DNA of 64,000 nt, taken from NCBI RefSeq assembly GCF_000001735.4, contig NC_003070.9:28133971-28197970 (forward strand), read 5' to 3'. The position numbers were made by a program, and so were the translations under genes. The notes below the pieces were generated by a model. It did not search any database. It was not told the DNA's origin and was given only the letters and a program-made list of their open reading frames with translations. This DNA is from Arabidopsis thaliana. Lineage: Eukaryota; Streptophyta; Magnoliopsida; Brassicales; Brassicaceae. Of this stretch, positions 46,078-60,377 are shown piece after piece. The stretch's first letter is position 1. Every line of letters starts with the position of its first letter.

Positions 46078-46107
<30 letters not shown>
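46078..46107 (+). repeat. (CAT)10 microsatellite in the leader
   Basis: Ten perfect CAT units just downstream of the TATA box. TLP-3 and PR5 have only two to four units at the same place, so this is an expansion specific to this copy. Confidence 0.9.
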
Positions 46108-46145
46108 TCACAGAACACACACACACAAAACTCGTTAAAACAAAG

Positions 46146-47092
46146 ATGGCGAATTACTCAAGTATTCACATTCTCTTCTTGGTCTTCATCACAAGTAAAG
46201 AGCAATCACACTCTGTTTCTGTTTCTGTTTCTCCTCTGTTTTATCTGTTTCTAAATGAGAATAATTTCGATACTATTTCTTAAAACTATATTTTTTTATG
46301 TTCATTCGTCTTCAAATCACAACATAATTCTCCAAAACATATCGTGTTTTTTCTTCGGATTTAACAGTTTTTATTGTTGTTGTTTGTTTTGAAATTGCAG
46401 GCGGCATTGCTGTTTCCGCCGCCACCGTCTTCACTTTACAGAACAGTTGTCCTTACACCGTTTGGCCTGGAATTCTCTCCGGCAACGACAACACCCTCGG
46501 CGACGGCGGATTTCCCTTAACACCAGGCGCTTCCGTACAGCTCACGGCTCCTGCAGGATGGTCAGGACGGTTCTGGGCTCGTACCGGCTGCAACTTCGAC
46601 GCCTCCGGCCACGGTAACTGCGGCACCGGAGACTGCGGCGGTGTTCTTAAATGTAACGGCGGCGGAGTTCCACCAGTCACTCTGGCTGAATTCACACTTG
46701 TAGGCGACGGCGGCAAGGATTTCTACGACGTGAGTCTCGTCGACGGTTACAATGTCGAGATGGGGATTAAACCTCAAGGAGGTTCCGGTGATTGCCATTA
46801 CGCCGGCTGCGTCGCCGACGTCAACGCGGTTTGCCCTAACGAGCTTCGGCTCATGGATCCACATACAGGAATCATCGCGGCGTGTAAAAGCGCTTGTGCG
46901 GCGTTTAATTCTGAGGAGTTCTGTTGTACCGGTGCTCACGCGACGCCGCAAACTTGTTCTCCGACGCATTACTCGGCGATGTTTAAAAGCGCTTGCCCTG
47001 GTGCTTACAGTTACGCCTACGACGACGCCACGAGCACCTTCACTTGTACCGGCTCTAACTACTTGATCTCTTTCTGCCCCACCCGGAACTAA
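46146..47092 (+). CDS. Thaumatin-like protein (third tandem copy)
   Basis: Two exons, 46146-46194 and 46401-47092, give 246 residues, the same structure as TLP-3. The signal peptide is MANYSSIHILFLVFIT; the mature chain has TVFTLQNSCPYTVWPGILSG, GWSGRFWARTGCNFDASGHG, and ends SNYLISFCPTRN. It is closer to TLP-3 than to PR5 in both protein (GAHATPQTCSPTHYS) and 3' flank. Probably At1g75050. An extracellular PR-5-family protein; the substrate or target is not evident from sequence. Confidence 0.93.
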
Positions 47093-47510
47093 AAAACAGG
47101 AGCTCCGGTTCAGATTTCACGTTTCTTTTGCTTAATAGCACTTTGGTTCATATTTTTCCATTTTAAAGATTTTTCTAGTACTCAGTTGTTACATTCATTT
47201 CATTGGCATTGTTGTTTTGATTTGTATCTTGTTTTATATTTTACAAAGTATTGATTTTGCATTACCTATTTTATTTGAGATCTGGAAAAACAAAGATGGA
47301 GGCTTCATTAGAGATTTTCTTTGTTTCATATCATTTTGTTCTTGATGGACCTAATTACATGAGAGAGCAATAACAACTACTAGTGTTTACCAAAAGAGAG
47401 AGAGCTAAACTATTTACCCAAACTTTTTAAGCCGCGGAATGATTAAAACATGTGACCCGCGCAGATATTTGTTAGTCTATTAAAGGAGATTTAGCTGATG
47501 CAGTTAAGGA

Positions 47511-49315
47511 TCAGTGTTTCTGGCTTCTTTGGTCTTCCACTTGGCAAGCCTTCTTCATTCCTGTTGCAGCCTGAACGAATCCCACAATAACCTGAAGCTC
47601 ATCCATTTGCTGTAAACAAGAACATGTCTCAGACTAATCCAAAATCAGAAGACAACATTCACAAACATATCATAGCTTTGATGTCTACCTGAGACATGAA
47701 GTGTCTCTGAATAATGTCAATTAGTTGCTCCTTTGTGGGATTCGGAAGAGCATCCACCTATACGAAAAAGAGATCAATGAATCACCTGTTGTAAAAAACA
47801 AAACACTCTCTTCCACAATAATCAGTAACATAAGATTGTTTCTTTTGAACTCACGAGGTTAAAATGTCGCCAATATCTCAGTAATGCAGCCATATCCAAC
47901 TTGGTAAGATCAACCTTCTGCGTTAAAACAATATTCCCAAATCAGTAACACATAGCATTAACATGAAAACCCCCACCAAGTAGAAGAAATTTGAGGCCTT
48001 ACCATGTTCAGACGAGGAGTAATACTCGAGATTTTTGAGTGTGAGTCACAAGAAACTTCCCTGTACAAAGCCTTTTGAGATAACCGCGATGATCTGTGTC
48101 CTCTCTTCTTCGACTTATGAGGCTTCAAAGTGTCCTCAGTTGCTGCAAAAGACAATCAAAGAACGGTCTTTATGAAACATTTCAAAAAGACTAAAATTTG
48201 GTACTTTATTGCAGAGACAAGGAACCAAACTTACTCATATCGGAGGGATGATTCCACTGTGTAGAATGGTCGACTTCAAGATCATTGTCTTCTTCGTTCC
48301 CTGTAGGATGTTCAAGAACACTAAGCGCATTCCTCTGCAACTTCACTTCAATTCCATTAGTCAAAACCTGAAAATTTAAAGCAAAAAGGACAAAGATTAA
48401 AAATTGAACTCCACAAACAAAGTAAAGTTTGGGACTTTTTGAGAAATGGGAATGGTTGGAGACAAGAAGTGGTGGAATTTGATATCGATATTAGTAAAAA
48501 AAAAAATGATGCTTTGGGTTATGAGGAAATCGTATAAGATACTGATTTTTATTGTATAGCTAGAGAAATGATCAAAAAAGGATCAAAGAAAGTAAAATTG
48601 ATAATATAAAAACTAGGAAGCCTAATGAAACGGAGAACATCTATAAAAAGTTTAACATTTTTCAGTGGATGAAAATGACCAATCTGAAAAAGAAAGAACA
48701 AAAACCCTAAATATTATTAATTAAAGTATATCAAAATTAGTGACTACAAGTAAAACAAATCTAAAAGCCAGCTTGAACCCACAAAGATAAGGATTCTCAA
48801 GGAATTGATTGAGAAAAAGTAACACAAAAGTTAAAAATAAATATAAAAAGTGCAGATCGTTATGATGCAATTTAACAAAATAAAGTTATGATATTTTAAG
48901 AACAATCAATCTAATCGGTAACATAGAACAACCATTGATTTTATTGCATTATTGAGCTAATGATTCTGGATCTTTTGTTAATCAGTTTTTAAAAATCTAC
49001 TCTACTGGGGGAATAAAAACACAGACAGACACAAAGATGCAAAAAAGACAAAACGAGGTAAAGAAGAAAGCGAAGTTGATCTTTGCTCACCAGCCAATGC
49101 CAACCACCGAGTCCGACGGCTTTCTTAACGACGCCTTGAAGACCGACGAGAACAGATTTGGTACGGTTGTTTCCAGTAACGACAACTTTGGTATGACGTG
49201 GCAACACTGACAATTCTTCTTCGCTACTGCAATCGCCGAAGCAACTCTGTAGCTGAGAGAATCCTCCTCCTCCTCCATTGAGGATGCTTGACTTGTTCAC
49301 CGGAGCTTCCAGCAT
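47511..49315 (-). CDS. AFR1: SAP30-like histone deacetylase complex subunit AFR1
   Basis: Several exons; exon 1 is 49091-49315 (MLEAPVNKSSILNGGGGGFS...WHWL), followed by a 723-bp intron and an exon whose top is 48367. The N-terminal half has GNNRTKSVLVGLQGVVKKAV and a basic stretch (KPHKSKKRGHRSSRLSQK). The C-terminal half is the SAP30 Sin3-binding domain: VDLTKLDMAALLRYWRHFNL, LPNPTKEQLIDIIQRHF, then GFVQAATGMKKACQVEDQRS. It would tether HDACs in Sin3-type complexes; AFR1 (At1g75060) is reported to act with AFR2 on FT. The start at 49315 is preferred; the frame extends 18 codons up to another ATG in a serine/glutamate-poor leader. Its 3' end is duplicated at 41790-41897. Confidence 0.88.
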
Positions 49316-50561
49316 TTTGTGTTTTCTCTCTCTCTCGTTTTTTCCCTCTCTATTATCAGAAAGTACCACAAGCTTTTTTACGATCTCGGAAATGGAAGTT
49401 GGTGCATTTTGTGAAGGATTGAGAAATGGAGTAAGAGAGAAATCGAGCTGAGAAATTAGGGTTTGTTTTTGGTCTGATGAAGAAAGACAGAGTAAGAGTG
49501 AGAGAAGAAAGAGGAAAAAGCAGAGTGTATTATGATGAGTAAGAGAGAGAAAGATAGAGATACAGAGGAGGGAAGGGAAGGGACGATAGGCGATAGCGAC
49601 CGCCTTCCTATCGTGACCAATAAGGTATCAACACGTGTGTTTTGTACTTGTATCATTTGCACTGTGGAAATTGAGCGGTTTTTTCATGGATGGGTACCAA
49701 AACCTTTTTTTGTTTTTTACCGAGAGCTTTTTTACTTTTTACTCTCTAATAAAGATGAATTCATTTGTTGGAAAACTTGTATTACTTTTTACTCTTTATT
49801 CACTGTATTACTTGTCTTGTCTTGGTTGTGAAGATTTAGATTTTGTAAAAACGAAATTGAAACAAAAAAGAAAGGAGTGGATACGTTTGGTTAATTTGTA
49901 TGAAACATTTTGGGTACTAATTTGTATTGGAATCTGAGATTGATGCTTTTAGAGGGTTTTAAAATGATCAAAAAAGGAAAACGAGGGCCACACTTCGTAA
50001 ATTTTGTGTAATGTCTACACGCGATCGACGTGAATATGAATGGTTGACTGGGTTTTTTCAAAATAAAAAAAAAGTCAGGAGTTATGGGGCCCATGCATGC
50101 GTAAGTTACGATTATACCCCTATTGTTTATTTGTTTTCGTTCCTCTCCAATGTAATTTGAATTTGAAATCACGCCTCTATTAAATATGTCATCGTATAAT
50201 GTCCATATTGAACATTTAACTAAACTAAAACAATGTTCATGGAGTGATTCTTAAGCCAACATTTTTTCTTGTTCAAGACATAGCATTTTGTAAGTTTGAT
50301 GGTTTAAAGTAATGTACTTATTGTCCAAAACGAGTTAGCTAGGTAACATGGAGTTAATCGGAAAAACAGAACATATTTCCAAAAAAAACATACTTAACAC
50401 ATAATCTACTTATTATCACAAGTAGGTTACTAGTGCCAAACCAAAGAAGAAAACCCCTAAATTCCTTTTAATGCTAGAAACGAAAGCTGGTATTAAGATT
50501 TAACTGATGATTTAAAACGTATCACCAATAATTAACACATAATCGCTCGATTAGCAACAAA
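49316..50561. other. Intergenic between AFR1 and tRNA-Asp
   Basis: About 1.25 kb, mostly AFR1 leader (purine-rich near 49320-49570) and promoter. Open frames near 49532-49937 have no recognisable domain. Confidence 0.5.
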
Positions 50562-50633
50562 GTCGTTGTAGTATAGTGGTAAGTATTCCCGCCTGTCACG
50601 CGGGTGACCCGGGTTCGATCCCCGGCAACGGCG
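50562..50633 (+). tRNA. tRNA-Asp (GUC)
   Basis: A 72-base cloverleaf. The acceptor stem GTCGTTG pairs with CAACGGC (one T-G wobble), discriminator G. The A box is in TAGTATAGTGG; the anticodon arm CCCGCCTGTCACGCGGG gives anticodon GTC; the T arm CCGGGTTCGATCCCCGG contains the B box GGTTCGATCC. No intron; no encoded CCA, as usual for nuclear tRNAs. T-rich DNA follows for termination. Confidence 0.97.
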
Positions 50634-51535
50634 ATTACTTTAGTTTTGCCTAATTCATCGAACCCTCTGATTCATTCCAAATGTTTCCCAACTCGCGTTG
50701 ATGGTTCGGGTTCCTCTGCTTTTAAGACATTAGTTACATGCTCCTGCACTTTCTACAAAATAAACGTCATAATCCAAAAATATTACATGATCATACATCA
50801 TATATGCCGCCGAACCTTGTTATGGGACAAACTCGTAAACCCCTTTTTCCTTTTATGTTCAATGAACTATACAAGTTTTGGTTATGAATACATAAATAAT
50901 GATGGACCCAGCAATTAATCCAAAATTTGGATATTAGATACTAAAGCTTAAAATCAACATGTAACCAAACTAAATACTTTATAGAACATAGTAAATGGTA
51001 TTCACCAATCTTTATATCATTTGTAAGGTACGAAGAAGGTAAAAAAAAGAGAGAGCCAGTGTACATACAACTAATCAGGACAAAAGTAGTCAAAATTGTT
51101 TCTAAAGTGAGATTTGTATGCAAGAAAAAAGTGATAATTTTTAATTGAATATATCATTATGATGTTAATCACACGGCTTCACTGTATAAAATAAAATTTT
51201 AAAAACCAATCAAATGGTGTGTTTTTCGGTCACACAAGTAAGGGACCCACACTGAAGAAACGGTCCCACTGTGTCTCCTCCTTTCTTTTCTCTGTATTAT
51301 TTGGTCATTACTCATTTTACATACTCACAGAAAAAAAAAAAGATTAGAACATAAACACACGTTACTAAGCGTAGTTATCCTCTGCACCTTAACATACACC
51401 TCTTATATTCACCTCACGTAATCTCACCCTTCCAAAACCATGTATTTACACGTGGACGATCGATACACAAGAACAATGATTCTTAATATGAACTCAATGT
51501 ACTTGAACACACACACGACCCAATTTTTACATTAG
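50634..51535. other. Intergenic: BZR1 promoter
   Basis: About 900 bp upstream of the BZR1 leader. AT-rich with no recognised gene or repeat; GGGACCCAC and CACGTGGAC (near 51451) motifs lie in the proximal part. Confidence 0.5.
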
Positions 51536-53093
<1,558 letters not shown>

Positions 53094-53676
53094 CATAAAC
53101 AACTAGGCAAACCCAAATGGCATGTCATTGGAATATGAGAAACTAATCCTCTTGAGTATTTTCTTCTTCGTCCAGGTATTTGGATCTTTATGGAATCTCA
53201 TATGTTCTTCACTTATTATCCAAATATGCTGCCCAAAGCCTTCTCCATGGAAGCATTGGAGTGTTAGAGTGGTTATTCAATTCATGAATTTGGTTTCAAA
53301 AGCATTATTTGTAGATAAAAAAATCTTAAGATGTATGATTCTGTTTCCTTACATATGTTACATTAATTAGTGGCTTGAAACTGTCTTGTGTCTTGTCAAA
53401 TTGCTTAGTCATATATCATTTCTTGAGCCGATTCTGTCTCTTAGCATCAAGATCCAAAATTTGCAAAAACATTTGCTTTTACAAAATGTTAAATTCTTTA
53501 TTTCCCTGCAATCAATCTTTTGGTCAAACACTAACACATCATCAAATATCTAGTTAGACAAAGCTAGCTAGGATAGTAGCATAATCAATGAACACAGCTA
53601 GCTACAAATGGTACATTCCATAACGAATACAAACACTGGTCACTCATCTTCTTAATAGTCCAATCCCTGTTTCTGA
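53094..53676. other. Intergenic between BZR1 and DNA glycosylase gene (tail to tail)
   Basis: About 580 bp containing both 3' UTRs. No other feature. Confidence 0.5.
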
Positions 53677-55642
53677 TCAAACAAGTAATGGAGAATGCAG
53701 ATCCAGTTTGGTTTCAGTCTCATGGCTTTTTGTTTCTCTCTCAGTCTCAACATTACATTCTTGGTATCTGAAACAAGCTGTGAGATGATCATTAACAATG
53801 CCAGAGGCCTGCAAGAAGGAATACATAACAGTAGGACCAACGCAGCGAAACCCTCTCTGCATCATATCTTTGCTAATGTACTCTGCCTTTGGGGACTTAA
53901 CCGGTACTTGACGACCATATCGATAGCCATTTCTTAATGGCTTGTGGTTCACAAATCTCCAACAATAATTACTGAACGATCCAAATTCCTGCTTGACCTG
54001 TTTTCAGATTACAACCAAAGCTATTTCAGTAAACACATAGTATCTACAATTTCATAGCAAAACACACAGTGCCTACCTTGAGAACAGATTTCGCGTTCTC
54101 TACAATTGCTCGCAGTTTCTGTTCGGATAGAATTAGACACCCATTAACTCTAAGAGACATCAACCTCTTCTCTGTGAATTGTGCTATAGCTGAAGGATCA
54201 AACTCTTCAAAGAGCTTCCTACAAAAAAGAAACCAAAACTTCTGATATCACACCAAACCAAAACACAAAATAGCAAATTCACCGTCCTAAGTTTACCTAA
54301 AGTCGTCTCTTCTGCGTAGGATTGAAGGCCAGCTAAACTCAGCCAAAGCTTGTGAGAAGACAAGTAGCTCGAAGAGTTTCTTGTCATCACGAACTGGAAC
54401 ACCCCATTCCTCGTCGTGGAACAAAACATAGATCGGGTCTGTTTGATCAATCACCATTATTATTATTAACTGAAAAACTTACATATCCAATGTCATCAAT
54501 CATCTTCTACATTTTTTTTTGTCCTTATTTATCAACTACAATACCTAGTTTTTGCTAGGTGCAATTAATGTGTTGTTGACATCTATGAAAACTGATTGTA
54601 ACCTTTATTAACTTTAACGTATTATCAAAACAAAATTACATTTCGAAAACCATAAAAAGCCATTCACATGGCATCAATTTATAAAGTCGATTGAGATATT
54701 TTATTGGGGCCAAAAACGAAGAAATTTGGTAAGTATCTTTTAATTCTTTGCAGATTCATTAAATGTTGTGACAAGGACAACAAGTCTCTACATAGTGTAA
54801 AACATTTTATTCCTAACAATAAAACCTAAAAACTAATATTTTGTTTTATTCTTTAAAAATATACTCCCTCGTTCCTTTTTGTTTGATTGTTTAGAAAAAA
54901 AAATTGTTTCAAAAAGATTAATTTTTTAGATTTTCAATACAATAGTTATTAGTTATAATTGATAAATTGTAAACTTCAACACAAATTAGTGAATATCATT
55001 GGTTTAAAGTTATTGAAAATTGTAAATCACAAAAAATAATACATTTAAATGCAACATTTATTATGTTTTCTTAATATTTGTGTATTTTCTAAAAGATCAA
55101 ACAAAAAGTAACAGATGGATTATATACTTCCTCGTTATTCACGAAATTCAGAGGTAAAAAACAGAATTTTCTCTAAATAAATGAGAGAAAAAATGTGAAT
55201 TTAAATTAAAGTTAAATGAGGCAAAGAGGGAAAAAAAAAGGTGTCAGACAAAGAGACCTGAATTAGGTGTGATCCAGTGGCATCTCTTGACCGGTCCCGG
55301 AATTTTAGGACTAATGTCTTCAACGACGGCGACGGAGGCAACGACATTATTGAGCTTCTCAACTCCGTTCCGTTTCGACGGAGTGGTTACTTTCCCAGAG
55401 TTTGTCGTGTTCACTGACGAACGTTCCGAGGATGAAGAAGAAGAAGAGGAATCATCAGTCGAAACTGAGAAATTGGAATCGGGCTTCTTCGTCGCCGGAG
55501 ATTTCGTCACTCGTGGATTCAGTTGTGGCTTCTTCGTCATTTCTGTTTTCGTAACCTTAAATCTGTTCCCGGTCGAACAGAGGATAGCTCGTGACTCATC
55601 TATTGGTTTAACCGGAGAACGAAGCTTAGAGACTATAGACAT
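53677..55642 (-). CDS. TagI-type 3-methyladenine DNA glycosylase
   Basis: Starts MSIVSKLRSPVKPIDESRAI at 55642; exon 1 ends at 55258. A Ser/Thr/Lys-rich N-terminal extension of about 115 residues precedes the TagI domain, which begins KRCHWITPNS and continues across intron 1 as DPIYVLFHDEEWGVPVRDDK. The zinc-binding set of the family is complete: Cys in RCHW, His in FHDEEWG, and His and Cys in VNDHLTACF. FSWPSILRRRDDFR and GFRCVGPTVMYSFLQASG (the helix-hairpin-helix region) are also typical. It would excise 3-methyladenine in base excision repair; the basic N-terminus suggests nuclear or organelle targeting. About 329 residues; probably At1g75090. A MITE sits in intron 1. Confidence 0.92.
54864..55120. 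mobile_element. Stowaway-like MITE in intron 1 of the glycosylase gene
   Basis: A 257-bp element flanked by TA on both sides (54862-54863 and 55121-55122). The left end CTCCCTCGTTCCTTTTTGTT matches the reverse complement of the right end (ATCCATCTGTTACTTTTTGT); similarity continues through TTGAT and TTTAGAAA. The ends fit the Stowaway consensus CTCCCTCYGTT and TA target site. The interior is AT-rich without an ORF. Confidence 0.8.
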
Positions 55643-57138
55643 CTGAGAGAAGCTTTGAATGGTAGGAGATGGAGAATTCGAAGGTAACGTGAGGGTAAAA
55701 TTGGAAAGATAAGGAATGAAATGAGATCAGTGAGAAAGAGAGAGAGAGATGGAACAGAGTATGAAAGAGCTTAACGAAGGTTTTTAAAAACTGTAGAACG
55801 GTAACAGATAAAGAAAGCATGTAAACCGGTCATAGCCGGTGATTATTGCTTACGTGTCGGTTAATTTTCTGTTTAATCCTTGTTGGTTTCAGAAAAAGGA
55901 CACCAAATGGTTTATTACATGTCGTGCAAATTACGCTTTTGTCATTTAATTCCGGATTAAAAGTTTGCCGCCTGCATTATTTTCTAACTTATGGTTAATT
56001 AATTTTCGTTCAATAATTAAAAATAGGTGTTTTGGAGAATGCATCAAAAAGTCCTACTATGCTTTATGACTTTGAACTATATACAGTAAAAACTTGACGA
56101 AAAAACTACATTAGGTTAAACTCTAAAGAATGTTTTGGAGAATGCACCCAAAGTCCCCGCATGCTTTATGACTTTGTGACCAGTCCATATACAGTAAAAT
56201 TGATGAAACAACTGTACATTTATTTACTTCAACCTCGAATTAACTGCTTCAGTAGCTCGTGCTCAATCACAGCTTTTGGCTTCTCGAAGAGGGGCAAGTA
56301 CAATGATTGTAAATCAACCAAGATTATTTGACCTCTTTTTTTTTTATGTTATTTATTGGTTTTATAACTACTCAAGCATTGGAACTAGAAAACCAGAATT
56401 TTTACCCATTACATTCCATTCATTATTTGTTTCATTCTAAATTAAAAATTCATCAATTGGCAAATAACTAGTAGATTGTTTTATGTTCTATCTTATCTGA
56501 TATCTCAACAGTAGGATTCTTGATATGCAAATCGAACCGATGATCCTTCTAGCCATTAGATAATTAAAGCTAACCGATCAAACAAATTGTAGGCCAAACC
56601 GGTAAAAGTTCCAATTCTGATACACTTGTGTCATTTGTATCTATGTAAAAAAATAGTTGTAATTTTACGGAGGGCATAAAGGTTGAGAGGTGGGCTGAGA
56701 GTCAGAGTCTAATTTGGTGAAGTGTATGTGGGTGTTGGAACACGAGTGAAGGGTAAAATTGGGAAAACAAAAGCTTTAAGTATAAGTTAAGAAAGTAGCT
56801 TACCGTTAAGAAAAAGAATCGTAAAAGCCAACACAACACCAACTCCACAAACTCACCTGGCTTGCCTTTTCTTTAATTTCTAACGGCTAACCACTAAACC
56901 CTCTTTTAATGGGCTTTTAGCCCAATCAATTATATGGCCATAACTACAACACCCACATCTCTCTCCGTACGTACTTAATGATCCCTTTAGATTGATGCAA
57001 GTCTCAACAAACCAACAAAAATTTGATGTAAGTATACCTGTGACAACTAAAATTCTGCAACATCTTTTGATTCAGAACCGTATCTGTACATAGCCTTTGT
57101 GTAAAGAACTAAAAGACTAAAGACTCGTTTTCTTCCTT
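55643..57138. other. Intergenic between DNA glycosylase and JAC1
   Basis: About 1.5 kb. The left part is the glycosylase leader and promoter; the right end is the JAC1 3' UTR. The middle contains a diverged direct repeat at 56028-56205 (separate entry). No gene recognised. Confidence 0.5.
56028..56205. repeat. Diverged direct repeat, period 103 bp
   Basis: TGTTTTGGAGAATGCA begins at 56028 and again at 56131. Each copy continues with AAAGTCC, TGCTTTATGACTTTG and ATATACAGTAAAA. The copies differ by a small indel. Confidence 0.85.
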
Positions 57139-59799
57139 TAAACCGGTCCGAGAGTGTTGAAGTGGTCCCATGCTTCCTAAATGATTGGACCAAACAAAAA
57201 AAAGGACTTAAGATTTTAAAGATCCTGCAATGTTTTTAAATTGTCATAAACCAATGTTTATAGTAACAATAAGAACCTGTAATAATTCGAAAACTTTCTC
57301 GGCCATGTATTTCTGGTTTGCAGAAGCACCCTTTTGTTGTAGTTTGTCTGGATGAAGTATTAGTAATGCCCTCTGGTACGATTTTCGAACCGCGTTTCCT
57401 TCGATCATATCCATTAGAGGAACCGGCTTCCACCCGCTCCCAGACCAAAGAATCTTTAAAATAAAACTTCAAAATTCATCACTTATGCACTGATGCATAG
57501 TTTCCAACAATGTTATGTGTTATACATCAACAAGAATACTTACATATTGCAGCGTGGATAGAAGAGACCGAATGTTTCCACTCTTTCCGCTTGACCACTT
57601 GCGGATTTTAGCATCGATGTTCTGCAGAGGTTCGGATTCCGTTTTCTTTTAGTTTTGAGGTTATTTTCAGGTAAAAGAATCGAAAATATACATATCTTTG
57701 CAGTTGCAGTAGTATTACCTTGATTTCTTCAGCATCCTTATTGGCCTCTTCCATTTTGTTTTCATCTTGTGTTATATCCTCCACCTGCACAACACATTAC
57801 AAGTTCCATGTCAATTATAAATAGAAACATACACATTTTTAGATTGAAAAACTGAAAGGTGGAAGGGCGCGTTAAATTACATCGAAATTTACATGGAAGG
57901 GCTCATCTATATCCTCTGAGGTAGTATGTGCTGATAGAAAGAAAAGAAAAAAGATGTTATTTAGTTGTGTAGTAATAACAAGATTTAAAAACAATCAAAG
58001 AACTTACTTGTGCTAGGTTCTTGTCTCTCTTCTTGTACAGTATCACCAGGAGCCTTATAGTTCATGCTCTCCCGGTCTGAATCTTTTTTCTGAGTTGACT
58101 GTGAAGGTTTCTGATCCCGATTCTGCAACGATATTTACAGGTAAGGAATCACAAACCAAGGAACATATAGCAAGTAGGATCTTGATTTTCTGATTAAGTA
58201 CCATAGCGGGGATATCTGGAGTCGATTTCTTTTGTTGATCAGGAATGTTTACAGTTTCCTTGGCATTAGAACCATCATGAATGATATCAGTCTTGGGAGT
58301 TTCTTTAGCTCTCCATCTAGAGCTTTGTCCAAGAGATTCCCCACCTGCTCCAACTGAAGCTCCTTTACTGAAAATCTTAACGAAGTCACTCACTTTTCCT
58401 TTGACTCCATCTTTGCCAACTTCTGGTGCTGCTGATGAACTTGCGAAGCTGGATTTATCGGGTATCGGGCTACTATCCAAAGAACTTTTAGTGCCTTGTG
58501 ATTTCTTCTTGGTTCTTGAATCTTCGGTAAAACTTCGAGTGTTCTTCGCTTTGCTTTTACCTTTTCTCACTTCTCTCTCTGATACTATTTTCTCATCTGC
58601 AATGACAAAGAACCAAATGCACAGTCAACAAAAGGAAGTTAACCCAACCAAATGTAACAAATATACATGTCTGCAGAAACCAACCTTGTCTCTCATCTTC
58701 TTCATGAAAAATTGAATGAAGAGGCTTCACAGTAGTAGCTTCATGTGCTTTTGACACACCAGAGAAGGCCTGTTCAGACTCAACTGAATCAAGAGGCTTC
58801 ACATTAGCCTCACGTGCTTTTGAGACACCAAAGAAGGCTTGTTCAGACTTCAAATCTGTTTCTGTTTTCTCTTCTTTTGTCTGGACACCAGGACGCTTTA
58901 GCGAGGTCTTCTTCACATCTTTCAAACCAGATAAACCACTTTTTCCATCTCCTTCTTCATTTTTACCCAATTTCTCAACAACTGAAGTTTTTCGATAATC
59001 ACTCAATGGTACAGGTGTTGTCTCCTCAGCTTTAGACATAGAACTCAATCTAGAGCTTCCCCAAATAACAACAGGAACTCCTTTATTAGGCCACTTGTAG
59101 ATAGAGAAATGAAATTGCCTTCCTTTCCCAGTAACAAAAACTTGTGGAGGATCATCACAATCATCTGAATATGATTTAGCAGTAGAGACCACATCTGCTT
59201 TGCTTGAAGTTCTTGACAAAGGAGAGCTCGAAACAGTTTCTTTGTTCTTGTTCAAACTACGAGTAGCTGCTAAATTAAATGTTGGAATCTCTGTTGCTTT
59301 TGCAGGAAGACTGAGTAACAAAGTCAACAATTATACAAATTAGCAACGAAACTTATCTCTTCGTTTAAATTAGTTCAAAGAAAACAGACCTGAATTGGGA
59401 TGGAGACGAAGTCCCTGAAGAAGATTCGGGTTTGTGAGCCGGGCTAAGGATCCGAGAACCCGGAAGTGATGATGATTCATTAACTCTGAAAATATCGTCG
59501 AAGAAATCATCAGTGGTGAAACGACGCCGGACAGATGATGTATCTTCGCCGAATACAGGCTTCTCGTCTTGCGGAAGCAGATCGCCGACGTCGACGATGA
59601 CGTCACGACGCCGGAGAGCGGATTCACTGAAGCTATGTCGTGTGACTTCGTTACTAGTAACTTTAGAGCGTCTCTTAGGAGGACCACCAAACACGTCACC
59701 AAAATCGATGTCCACGTCATCGCCACCGGGACTACGCAACACAGGTGGTGCTGAGTTGGAGCCTAAAAGAACGGTTTCTGAGCTTGGTAATGTCTGCAT
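57139..59799 (-). CDS. JAC1: Auxilin-like J-domain protein JAC1
   Basis: Several exons encode about 650 residues starting MQTLPSSETVLLGSNSAPPV. Most of the protein is a polar, Ser/Lys/Glu-rich, probably disordered region (VTGKGRQFHFSIYKWPNKGV is one ordered patch). The C-terminus is an auxilin-type J-domain: GNIRSLLSTLQYILWSGSGW, then YQRALLILHPDKLQQKGAS with the HPD motif, and VFELLQ joined to EAWDHFNTLGPV by the last intron. JAC1 (At1g75100) is needed for the chloroplast accumulation response to weak blue light (established). An in-frame ATG at 59862 would add 21 residues; 59799 matches the start I know. Confidence 0.93.
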
Positions 59800-60377
59800 A
59801 GCACAAAGACACAGAATTTGCAATTGCTCCGGAGAGGGAGATACATACAGAGGCTGAAACAAAAGGCTTTAAGAAAAAGACAAAGACAGAGGTAAGAGTG
59901 GGGTTCCATTTGATTTGAAACCACAAAAAAATGGGATTTTCCGGTCATTACAGAGAGAAGAATCTTAAAGAGTCTTGTTTGTGGATAAAACCCACATACA
60001 TCCAAAACTCTTACACTCTCTTTGTCTTCCTTGTTCTTCCATATCTCTCTTTCTTGCCTAATCTCTCGTTTGTTGTCTCTCTCATAATTTTTTTTTGTGG
60101 TCAGGAAATAATGCATAGTTAAAAAAAGAGAGACTTTTCTGACTAAATAAGAAACTGTGGTCAACAATACAGTATTGTTAATAAGACTCTTGAGTTTTTC
60201 AGCTATAGGCTACACAAGATTCTTAGTAGAGAAGAAGAACTAGGAACCTAAAAGGATAACTGATTATAACAACAGATGTGGGAAGATGAAACTTAGCCTA
60301 CCTTTTTTCTTAACTCGAGGAAGAAGAAGATGATTGGGTTTTTCGATATCTTGCTTAACAAGCATCCATCTCTTTTA
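59800..60377. other. Intergenic: JAC1 leader/promoter and RRA2 3' flank
   Basis: About 580 bp between two minus-strand genes. No other feature recognised. Confidence 0.5.

Noticed and set aside
46562-46969. 135-codon minus-strand ORF
   Set aside because: Antisense shadow of the GC-rich thaumatin exon; similar shadows occur in all three copies.
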